Positions 1 to 6,238 of a stretch of 15,195 bases of DNA are shown one piece after another (position 1 is the first letter of the stretch; the number at the start of each line of letters is the position of its first letter). The notes below the pieces were generated by a model, which ran no database searches, was not told where the DNA came from, and saw only the letters and a list, made by a program, of their open reading frames with translations. This DNA is from DATDRQ01 sp035291645 (lineage in GTDB: Bacteria > Chloroflexota > Anaerolineae > Anaerolineales > UBA4823). Made by a program: the position numbers and the translations under genes. The stretch lies in assembly GCA_035291645.1 (NCBI GenBank), contig DATDRQ010000164.1, forward strand, positions 1-15,195. Reading direction: 5' to 3'.

Positions 1-1587
1 CAGATCGGAAAATGCCGGCACCCGTCCTTCATACAGCTTGAACAAATCCTCCACATATTGATTGCCGAGTTCCTGCCGGATCTTGTTCCCTCCCAAGAAT
101 GGCGGGTTGCCGATGATCACCTCCGCCTGCGGCCAGTCCGGTTCGACCGGCTTGCCTTGCGCATCGTAGGCCAGGATGGCGTCCATCAGCAGGATGTTGT
201 CCAGCGGCTTGAGCACCGGCTGGGCGGGAAAGCCGAAGCCGTTTTCGGTCAGCCACTGGATGTAGCCGATCCAGATCGTCGCCTGGGCGAGCTGCTGGGC
301 GTATTCATTGATCTCGATCCCGTGCAGCTGGGCCGGGCCGACGCTGGGGAAGAAGCGCCCCACCCCCAGCTCCCCCGCCAGGATGATGACTTCTTTCTCC
401 AGATCGAGCAGCTGGCGCAGGGCCACGTACAGGAAGTTGCCGCTGCCGCAGGCCGGGTCGAGCACACGTACCTCCGCCAGCTCAACCGCGAACCCGGTCA
501 GCAGCCCGGCCAGCCGGGATTGCAGTTTGCTGCGCGGCTGTCCCCTGGCAGCATCCCGTTTCGCGGCCAGCTCCCGCGCCTGGGCCTGGACCTCCTGCCA
601 CTTGCGCCGGTAAGGCGCCATCAGCACCGGCTCTACGATCAGCAGGATGTCCTCCCGGCTGGTGTAGTGCGCCCCCAGCTGGGCGCGCTTGCCCGGGTCC
701 AGGCTACGCTCGAACAGCGTCCCGAAGATGGACGGCTCGATGCTCGACCAGTCCAGGTTGGTCACCTGGGAGAGGATATCCAGCCCATCGGCGTCCAGAT
801 CCAGGGCCCGATCATCGTCGAACAGGCGCCCATCGATGTGCACGATCTCCTCCGCCCCAAACCAGCCGCCGGTGGACATGGCGGCAAATAATTGTTGCAG
901 CTGGGCGGTGAAAGCCGTAGACCGGGTGCGGCTGCGTTCCACCAGGCTGGTGAAGAGCCGGTTCGGCAGCAGCCCTACGTCCTCCGCAAAAAGGCAGAAC
1001 AGCAGGCGGATCAGGAAGTGGGCGATGCGCGGCGGTTCCTCTCCGGCGGACCGCAGCTGCTCCGCGATGCGGGCGAACTGTTTGGCCGCCTGCTGGGTGA
1101 CGTGCTCCGTGGTCTGCGGGGCGCGCAGCTCGTCCGGATTGAAGAAGGCAGCCCGGAGCGAGGTGACTGCGCCTGGTTGCAGCAGGTCGTCCAGGTTAAT
1201 GGGGTAAATCCGCTTGATCGTGTTGGTGAAGTTGGTGTGGATGTGGATCTGTTCGAGATCGGAAACGATTAACAAGGGGGGATTCTGGAGCGATTCGCGG
1301 TATTGGAGCAGCTGCTGGTAGGCCTTCTCCAGGTTGGCGTGCTTGCCCTTATACTCCCAGGCAAAGCGGCCCTTGTACCAAACGTCCGCCCAGCCCTCGC
1401 CCCCGCTCTGCTTACCGGCCCCGGCCTCGAAGGTGAAGAACCCGCCGACCGGGTCCAGCTCGCCGGGCGTGGGGTGTCCGATCAGGCGGCAGACGTCGAT
1501 GAAGTGCTCCTGGTAGGCGGAGCGCTCTTTGAGCGTCGATTGTCGCCATTTGGAGACGAAATCCTGGGGGGTAAGGGTGGCGGGCAT
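1..1587 (-). CDS. MmeI-like (type IIL/IIG) fused restriction endonuclease-adenine methyltransferase, C-terminus off window
   Basis: One minus-strand frame is open from an ATG at 1587 to the window edge (529 residues). The N-terminus carries a PD-ExK-type nuclease motif, D68-x9-E78-Y-K80, with the same spacing as the MmeI family. A helical spacer follows, then a gamma-class N6-adenine methyltransferase core. SAM-binding motif I is VLDPACGSGNF at 375-385 and catalytic motif IV is NPPF at 494-497. In this family a single chain cuts DNA at a fixed distance from its site and methylates one strand for protection. MmeI-type proteins are about 900 residues, so the rest of the methyltransferase and the target-recognition domain lie off the left edge and specificity cannot be inferred. 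Both catalytic motifs look intact. A solitary BREX-type methyltransferase is less likely because those lack this N-terminal nuclease motif. Confidence 0.9.
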   Translation of the reverse strand, partial: MPATLTPQDFVSKWRQSTLKERSAYQEHFIDVCRLIGHPTPGELDPVGGFFTFEAGAGKQSGGEGWADVWYKGRFAWEYKGKHANLEKAYQQLLQYRESLQNPPLLIVSDLEQIHIHTNFTNTIKRIYPINLDDLLQPGAVTSLRAAFFNPDELRAPQTTEHVTQQAAKQFARIAEQLRSAGEEPPRIAHFLIRLLFCLFAEDVGLLPNRLFTSLVERSRTRSTAFTAQLQQLFAAMSTGGWFGAEEIVHIDGRLFDDDRALDLDADGLDILSQVTNLDWSSIEPSIFGTLFERSLDPGKRAQLGAHYTSREDILLIVEPVLMAPYRRKWQEVQAQARELAAKRDAARGQPRSKLQSRLAGLLTGFAVELAEVRVLDPACGSGNFLYVALRQLLDLEKEVIILAGELGVGRFFPSVGPAQLHGIEINEYAQQLAQATIWIGYIQWLTENGFGFPAQPVLKPLDNILLMDAILAYDAQGKPVEPDWPQAEVIIGNPPFLGGNKIRQELGNQYVEDLFKLYEGRVPAFSDL

Positions 1588-1595
1588 GTGCCTAT

Positions 1596-1624
1596 AGCAT
1601 AGCACCGGCGTGCCGGAGTGTCAA
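1596..1624 (-). promoter_or_regulatory. Sigma70-type promoter of the MmeI-like gene
   Basis: On the minus strand there is a perfect -35 hexamer TTGACA (1619-1624), a 17-base spacer and a -10 hexamer TATGCT (1596-1601). The -10 ends only 8 bases before the ATG at 1587. Transcription would therefore start within about 1 to 3 bases of the start codon, and no convincing Shine-Dalgarno sequence is visible. This predicts a leaderless mRNA. Confidence 0.6.
1605..1616. promoter_or_regulatory. 12-bp palindrome in the promoter spacer, possible operator
   Basis: CCGGC-GT-GCCGG is a perfect inverted repeat (5-bp arms, 2-bp centre) lying between the -35 and -10 of the MmeI-like promoter. A protein bound here would block polymerase. 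High GC content makes short CG palindromes common, so it may be chance. Confidence 0.3.
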
Positions 1625-1671
1625 ACCTCTGCAGATCCGGATCTTTGCGACAGGTAGGAAGAAAAGCCCGC

Positions 1672-1699
1672 TTCCTTTCGGCGGAAATCAGTGTAGAAT
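1672..1699 (+). promoter_or_regulatory. Weak candidate promoter for the lipoprotein gene
   Basis: TAGAAT (1694-1699) is a plausible -10, with a poor -35 TTCCTT (1672-1677) 16 bases upstream. It would leave a leader of roughly 85 bases before the ATG at 1793. Apart from this and the opposite-strand promoter, I see nothing else in the 205-base gap. Confidence 0.3.
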
Positions 1700-1792
1700 T
1701 ATCAGGCTGCCGTTCCCGGCCCCGATCCACACGGGCACGGCCGCGCATCCAACTCGAGAGAATCCGCCCTCCTCAAGGCAGGGTATGCAAAC

Positions 1793-2899
1793 ATGAAGCC
1801 CTTCAACCGATTTCATCCGATCTCCCTGGCCCTGCTGGCCCTGGCGCTGGCGGGCCTGTCCGCCTGCAACCTGCCGGGCAGCGCCGAGGAGACCACGTCC
1901 ACCCTGGACGTGACCCAGGCCTACCAGACGGTGCAGGCCCGGCTGACCCAGGCGGTCGCGCGCACGCCGACCCAGCCCGCCGAGACGCCCACGCCGACCG
2001 CCACCCGCACCACCCCGGCGACCACCGGCGCGCCCACCGCCCAGTTGAGAACGGCCACGCCGAAGATCGACACCCCCGCCGGCCCGCTATGCGACCAGGC
2101 CGGGCCGGGCGCGCCGATCGACGTGACCATCCCGGACGACACCGTGATGCAGCCGGGCCAGGAGTTCACCAAGACCTGGCGCCTGATCAACACCGGCTCC
2201 TGCGCCTGGTCGAAAGAGTACGCCCTGGTGCTGTTCTCCGGCGAGGCGCTGGGCGCGGAAACGACCCTCCCGCTCACCCAGGAGGTCGCCTCGGGCCAGT
2301 CCATCGAACTGTCGGTCGACATGCAGGCGCCGGGTACGGCCGGCTCCTACCAGAGCAACTGGAAGATCCGCAACCCGGCCGGGGCGATGTTCGGGATCGG
2401 CCCGAGCGGCGGATCGGCCTTCTGGGTGCGCATCGTCGTCGCCGGCAGCGGGACGATTACCGTCACGGCGACAGGCAGCACGACGGCGACCATAACGCCA
2501 ACCCTCGGCGCCTCGGCCACGCTCACGCCCACGCAGTCGGCAACCGAAGCGGTCCAGGTTTTCGGGACGGCCTCCCTGCAGCCGGGCGACGTTCTCGACC
2601 TGGACAGCAACCGGATCAACAGCGGCGGCGAGGACCTCGGCTACCAGTCCAGCGGCGACGATCTCGTGCTCCAACCACTGGGCAGCAGTGTGATGGGTGT
2701 ATATGGGACCAGCCGGCCGTCGATCAACGACTGCCGGGACCTGGGCATGGCCGGCGCGCCGGTAGAGGTGAGCTCCCAGGCCGGCAGCTATCTGTGCTAC
2801 CGGACAGGGGACGGGCTGCCGGGCTGGCTGAAGATCAACGGCGTCGACGAAAGCAGCTCCCTGCTCAGCCTGGAGCTCTTGACGTGGGCAACCCCCTGA
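1793..2899 (+). CDS. Secreted lipoprotein with NBR1-type Ig domain and Thr/Pro linkers
   Basis: This 368-residue protein starts with a lipoprotein signal peptide: basic N-terminus, Leu/Ala-rich core and lipobox LSAC, which makes C25 the lipidated residue. A Thr/Pro-rich linker (about 56-95) follows. The next domain (about 98-215) resembles the NBR1-like next-to-BRCA1 Ig fold, with the typical FTKTWRLINTGSCAW and SYQSNWKIRNP strands. A second Thr-rich linker spans about 222-252. The C-terminal domain (about 255-365) has C314 and C335 in a SYLCYRT context, possibly a disulfide. The start is supported by AGGCAGGG 9 bases upstream. Proteins with this Ig domain between Thr/Pro linkers are frequent in Chloroflexota envelopes and are usually uncharacterised. 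A surface binding role is likely, but the ligand is unknown. rsmI follows after 60 bases on the same strand with no obvious functional link. Confidence 0.85.
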   Translation: MKPFNRFHPISLALLALALAGLSACNLPGSAEETTSTLDVTQAYQTVQARLTQAVARTPTQPAETPTPTATRTTPATTGAPTAQLRTATPKIDTPAGPLCDQAGPGAPIDVTIPDDTVMQPGQEFTKTWRLINTGSCAWSKEYALVLFSGEALGAETTLPLTQEVASGQSIELSVDMQAPGTAGSYQSNWKIRNPAGAMFGIGPSGGSAFWVRIVVAGSGTITVTATGSTTATITPTLGASATLTPTQSATEAVQVFGTASLQPGDVLDLDSNRINSGGEDLGYQSSGDDLVLQPLGSSVMGVYGTSRPSINDCRDLGMAGAPVEVSSQAGSYLCYRTGDGLPGWLKINGVDESSSLLSLELLTWATP

Positions 2900-2959
2900 G
2901 GCGCGTCCGCACCGGCTGAGGGAGGGCGCCGGGGCGGATCGCCCTGATGGCGTGCGAAA

Positions 2960-3781
2960 GTGGGCACACTCTACCTGGTCGCCACCCCCATCGGGAACCT
3001 GGAAGACATCAGCGCCCGCGCCCTGCGCATCCTGCGGACGGCGCCCCTGATCGCGGCGGAGGACACGCGCCAGTCCGCCAAGCTGCTGCGCCACTACGAC
3101 ATCCACACGCCGCTGAGCAGCTATCACGAGCACAGCAAACCGGGGGTACAGGCGCGCCTGCTGGCGGCCCTGGAGGCGGGCGACGTGGCGTTGATCTCGG
3201 ACGCCGGCACGCCCCTGCTGAACGACCCGGGCCTGGCGCTGGTGCGGGCGGCCCTGCAGGCCGGGCACGCGGTCACCCCGATCCCCGGACCCAGCGCGCC
3301 GCTGGCGGCGCTGATCGCCTCCGGGCTGCCGGCGGAGGCTTTCCTGTACCTGGGCTACCTGCCCAGGAAGAGCGGCGAACGCCGGCGCCTGCTGGAAGAG
3401 GTCGGCGGGCTGCCTTACACGCTGGTCTTCCTGGAGACGCCCCACCGGCTGCTGGAATCCTTGCAAGACCTGCTGGACGGGCTGGGGGACAGGCCGGCGG
3501 CGGCGGCGCGCGAGCTGACCAAACTGCACGAGGAGATCCTGCGCGGCACGCTGAGCGAAGCGCTCGCCCATTTCCAGGGGACCCCGCCGCGCGGCGAGTT
3601 CACCCTGGTGATCGCCGGCAAGCCAGCCGAGACGGCGGTCTGGTCCGAGGACAAGCTGCGCGCCGCGCTACAGGAGCGCCTGGCCCGGGGCAGTTCCGCG
3701 GCGCAGATCGCGGCCGCCCTGGCGGTCGAATCCGGCTGGCCGCGGCGCACGATCTACCAGATGCTGGCCGGGATGGAGTAA
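2960..3781 (+). CDS. rsmI: 16S rRNA (cytidine(1402)-2'-O)-methyltransferase RsmI
   Basis: This 273-residue protein is of normal length for RsmI, a SAM-dependent tetrapyrrole-methylase-fold enzyme that 2'-O-methylates C1402 in the ribosomal decoding centre. Visible family motifs are the N-terminal GTLYLVATPIGNLEDI, then AAEDTRQSAKLL, the SAM-binding loop SDAGTPLLNDPG, IPGPSAPLAAL, the YLGYLPRKSGERR segment and FLETPHRL. The start is a GTG, and translation reads into the conserved motif immediately after it. No strong Shine-Dalgarno is visible. The stop codon TAA at 3779-3781 lies inside the first copy of the 37-bp direct repeat, so the 3' end is joined to the duplicated leader of the downstream isomerase gene. 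The spacing suggests the two genes are co-transcribed. Confidence 0.95.
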   Translation: MGTLYLVATPIGNLEDISARALRILRTAPLIAAEDTRQSAKLLRHYDIHTPLSSYHEHSKPGVQARLLAALEAGDVALISDAGTPLLNDPGLALVRAALQAGHAVTPIPGPSAPLAALIASGLPAEAFLYLGYLPRKSGERRRLLEEVGGLPYTLVFLETPHRLLESLQDLLDGLGDRPAAAARELTKLHEEILRGTLSEALAHFQGTPPRGEFTLVIAGKPAETAVWSEDKLRAALQERLARGSSAAQIAAALAVESGWPRRTIYQMLAGME

Positions 3782-3889
3782 ACTAACGCTATGGACCTGG
3801 ACGATACTCCCGCCGGGAGGATTGGCTCTCGAAGTTCGACAATCTCACTGAGGTAAACTAACGCTATGGACCTGGACGATACTCCCGCC
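3778..3889 (+). repeat. Pair of 37-bp direct repeats duplicating the start region of the isomerase gene
   Basis: An identical 37-base segment occurs at 3778-3814 and 3853-3889, separated by 38 unrelated bases (period 75). Each copy contains a TAA stop, a spacer, and the ATG plus first eight codons (MDLDDTPA) of the isomerase gene. Copy 1 supplies the rsmI stop, and copy 2 supplies the stop of the 21-codon mini-ORF. The bases flanking the two copies differ. The 38-base insert contains a perfect small palindrome TCGAA-G-TTCGA (3829-3839). This could be a real duplication or insertion event, or an assembly join between strain variants. Confidence 0.9.
3791..3856 (+). CDS. Possible 21-residue leader peptide from the duplicated isomerase start
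   Basis: The ATG in the first repeat copy opens a frame of 21 codons. Its first eight residues are the same as those of the isomerase; then it diverges into the 38-base insert and ends at the TAA of the second repeat copy, 9 bases before the true start. GGAG precedes it at 3775-3778, about as well placed as the GAGG before the real gene. It could be translated as an upstream ORF or simply be a decoy remnant. The peptide itself has no recognisable function. Confidence 0.3.
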   Translation: MDLDDTPAGRIGSRSSTISLR

Positions 3890-4927
3890 TTCACCCAATA
3901 CGACCCTCAAAACATGCTGGCCCATATCGAGGGCCTGCCGGAACAGTTAAAGCGGGCCTGGGAACTGGGCCGAGACCTGCCGCTGCCGGACTGGAGCGGG
4001 ATCGAGCGGGTCCTGATCGCCGGGATGGGCGGCTCCGCCATCGGCGCCGAGCTGCTGTCGGCCTTCCTCTCCCCGACCTGCCCGACGCCGGTGGTGATCC
4101 AGCGCAACTACGGCCTGCCCGCCTGGGCAACCGGCGAGGGCACCCTGGTAATCGCCGCCTCGCACTCGGGGAACACGGTGGAGACGCTTTCAGCCTTCGA
4201 ACAGGCAAAAGAGAGCGGCTGCCGCCTGCTGGCCCTGGCGACCGGCGGGCAGCTGGCCCAGGCCAGCCGGGCGAACAAAGTCCCCTTATGGCAGTTCGAG
4301 CACCAGGGGCAGCCGCGGGCCGCGGTGGGCTTCTCCTTCGGCCTGCTGCTGGCGGCGTTTTACCGGCTGGGGTTGATCCCGGACCCGGAGCAGGATCTTA
4401 TCGGCGCAGTCGAGGCGATGCGCGCCCAACAGGTTCACTTGCGCGCAGACGTGCCGGCCGCGCACAACCCGGCCAAGCGCATGGCGGGCCAGCTGTTCGG
4501 GCGCTGGGTGGTGGTGGTAGGGGCGGATATCCTCGAGCCGGTCGCCCGGCGCTGGAAGGACCAGCTAAACGAGCTGGCCAAAGCCTGGGCGCAGTTCGAG
4601 CCCATCCCGGAGTTCGACCACAACTCCCTGGCGGGGGCGGTGAACCCGGCGGAAGCGCTGGAGCGCACCATGGCGCTTTTCCTGCGGGCAGACGCCTGCC
4701 GCCCGGAGAACCTGGCGCGCCTGAACCTGTCCAAGAAGTTCCTCATGCTGGAGGGGCTGAACACCGACTTCATCGACGCGCGCGGGCAGACCGCGCTGGC
4801 CCAGCAATGGACGGCATTGCACCTGGGGGACTACGTGGCCTACTACCTGGCGATGGCGTACCGGGTCGATCCGACGCCGGTTGAAGCGCTCGAGAACTTG
4901 AAAAGGGAGATGCGGGTGAATCAGTAG
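3866..4927 (+). CDS. Bifunctional phosphoglucose/phosphomannose isomerase
   Basis: This 353-residue protein has the size and layout of the Pgi/Pmi family: two SIS (sugar isomerase) domains that interconvert glucose-6-phosphate or mannose-6-phosphate with fructose-6-phosphate in the cytoplasm. The first SIS domain shows GGSAIG (55-60) and the phosphate-binding SHSGNT (99-104). The second shows QLNELAK with E236 and EFDHNSL with H252, the expected catalytic Glu and His. The ATG at 3866 is chosen because the shorter leader frame from the first repeat copy ends in TAA before it. The enzyme links glycolysis to mannose-containing glycans. Its 3' end overlaps the convergent PAP2 gene by 7 bases (4921-4927). 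Confidence 0.93.
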   Translation: MDLDDTPAFTQYDPQNMLAHIEGLPEQLKRAWELGRDLPLPDWSGIERVLIAGMGGSAIGAELLSAFLSPTCPTPVVIQRNYGLPAWATGEGTLVIAASHSGNTVETLSAFEQAKESGCRLLALATGGQLAQASRANKVPLWQFEHQGQPRAAVGFSFGLLLAAFYRLGLIPDPEQDLIGAVEAMRAQQVHLRADVPAAHNPAKRMAGQLFGRWVVVVGADILEPVARRWKDQLNELAKAWAQFEPIPEFDHNSLAGAVNPAEALERTMALFLRADACRPENLARLNLSKKFLMLEGLNTDFIDARGQTALAQQWTALHLGDYVAYYLAMAYRVDPTPVEALENLKREMRVNQ

Positions 4928-5439
4928 ATGAAGAGCACCAGCAGACCCATCAGCGCCCCCACGACCATCCCGGCGGCCACGTCCGAGGGGTAATGCACCC
5001 CCAGCGCCACGCGCGCCATCCCGACCAGGGGCGCCCAAAATAGCAGGAGCAGGCCCAGCCAGGGCAGGCCCAGCCCGGCTGCCACGACCGCCAGCATCAT
5101 GGCGCGGGCGGCGTGCCCGGAGGGGAACGAGTGCGGATCGGTGCTGCGGTAGATCTTCCCCCACTCCCCCTGCGGGCGGCTGCGCCTCACGCTGAGCTTG
5201 ATCACGAACACCACCAGGGCGGTCAGCACGATCCCCAGGATCATGGCCAGCGCCAGGGTTTTCCATTCCCCATTGCTTAACCACCAGACCAGGCCGAGGA
5301 CGGGCAGCAAGAACCAGGAATCGCCCGAGTGGGCCAGGATGACCGCCAGGGCCCGCCGGGCGGGCGAATCCTTCGCCAGCCCGGACAACCAGGCGAAGCG
5401 GTGGTCAAACGCCAGCAGCCTTTGCCGCATCGACGCCAA
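4921..5439 (-). CDS. PAP2-family membrane phosphatase
   Basis: This 172-residue integral membrane protein carries the three signature blocks of the PAP2 / type 2 phosphatidic acid phosphatase superfamily. They are K81-x6-R88-P89, P106-SG-H109, and R143-x5-H149-x3-D153 (the usual leading Ser of the last block is Ala). Several hydrophobic segments (about 42-54, 62-80, 114-138 and 155-171) fit membrane helices. Such enzymes hydrolyse lipid phosphates or undecaprenyl pyrophosphate at the outer face of the membrane; the substrate cannot be read from sequence. The start is uncertain: a TTG at 5439 or an ATG at 5430, neither with a strong Shine-Dalgarno. It is the last gene of the minus-strand operon, 21 bases after the nucleotidyltransferase gene, so it may act on a lipid-linked product related to that enzyme. 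Confidence 0.88.
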   Translation of the reverse strand: MASMRQRLLAFDHRFAWLSGLAKDSPARRALAVILAHSGDSWFLLPVLGLVWWLSNGEWKTLALAMILGIVLTALVVFVIKLSVRRSRPQGEWGKIYRSTDPHSFPSGHAARAMMLAVVAAGLGLPWLGLLLLFWAPLVGMARVALGVHYPSDVAAGMVVGALMGLLVLFIY

Positions 5440-5460
5440 TTCGAAAATTAACCCTTCGGC

Positions 5461-6237
5461 TCAGGCGGGGACTTTTGCAGCCAGATCGGCGCGCACCATC
5501 TCCAGCTGGTGGGGCTTGTCCACATCCATGCCGACCTCGGCGAACGGGCACAGGATAATCTTCCCGGAGATGTCCAGGCGCTGGCTAACGATCCTCTCGG
5601 CCTCCTGCATGTCGAGGCGGTGCAACACCAGCATCAACAGGGTGTCATAGCCGATCAGCGAGGCCTGCTTGAGTACGTTCTTCCGGGCAGCGATGATCTT
5701 CTGCCACAAGGCCTCGTTGGTGGCTGCCGTCTGGGCGCGCACCGCGTTCATATCCCCCCCGCACACTTCGACGTCCTTGAGCCGGGTGAAAGAGCGTTTG
5801 GAGTTCGGGTAGCGGGCTTCCATCACCTGCCGGGTGATCACGCTGTAATAGATATCGTGATCGCTCCCGGAGACCGTAGCGATCATCCAATCGACCATAT
5901 CTGAGGTAATCGCCGGGAGATCCGAGGAGACCGTCAGCACGTGGTGGGCCTGCGGGTTGAGGTCCAGGACCTTCTGCATGCCGGCGCGCACGTTTTCCAG
6001 CATACCGCCCTGGTTCGGCACGTAAGCGAGCGGTTTGGAACAAACCAGCCCGCTGTCCTCCGGCAGGCTGACGATCACGACCCGGTCGAGGGCGCGGGAC
6101 CCGCTCAGGGCGTCCAGCACCCACTGGATCATCGGCTTGCCGGCGATCTCCAACAGCGCCTTCGGCCTGCCCTGGGTGAGCTCGTAGAGGGGTTCGCCGG
6201 GCTGCGGGATCCCGCCGGCGGTGACGATGGCATCCAT
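5461..6237 (-). CDS. MobA-like nucleotidyltransferase, substrate unknown
   Basis: This 258-residue protein has a GT-A-type nucleotidyltransferase fold. The N-terminus is IVTAGG (4-9), followed by R24-P-K26-A-L, and the metal-binding aspartate is in SSDLPAI (D106). A second acidic site near the end, GMDVDKPHQLE (about 236-246), matches the D-x-D-x-P-xx-L ending of the family. Such enzymes transfer a nucleotide from NTP to a phosphorylated small molecule. The loop after the GG lacks the usual G-x-G-T/S-R segment and has a Pro/Glu-rich stretch instead, so the substrate may be unusual. The ATG is 1 base after the stop of the upstream gene, suggesting translational coupling. The central segment (about 135-200) does not match a domain I recognise. 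Confidence 0.8.
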   Translation of the reverse strand: MDAIVTAGGIPQPGEPLYELTQGRPKALLEIAGKPMIQWVLDALSGSRALDRVVIVSLPEDSGLVCSKPLAYVPNQGGMLENVRAGMQKVLDLNPQAHHVLTVSSDLPAITSDMVDWMIATVSGSDHDIYYSVITRQVMEARYPNSKRSFTRLKDVEVCGGDMNAVRAQTAATNEALWQKIIAARKNVLKQASLIGYDTLLMLVLHRLDMQEAERIVSQRLDISGKIILCPFAEVGMDVDKPHQLEMVRADLAAKVPA

Positions 6238-6238
6238 A

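Noticed and set aside
58..891. 277-codon plus-strand open frame at the left edge
   Set aside because: It is the complement of the MmeI-like gene, whose frame carries both catalytic motif sets.
1618..2919. 433-codon open frame on the plus strand
   Set aside because: It overlaps the lipoprotein gene in another frame and encodes Arg/Gly/Pro-rich sequence with no motifs. The lipoprotein frame has a signal peptide and a domain.
2923..2945. Inverted repeat AGGGCG/CGCCCT before rsmI
   Set aside because: The stem is only 6 bp with an 11-base loop in very GC-rich sequence and no T-tract. It is likely chance.
2087..3571. 494-codon open frame on the minus strand
   Set aside because: It lies antisense across the lipoprotein and rsmI genes, both of which have clear family motifs. 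Its product is rich in Arg, Gln, Ala and Gly without recognisable motifs, typical of a GC-rich shadow frame.
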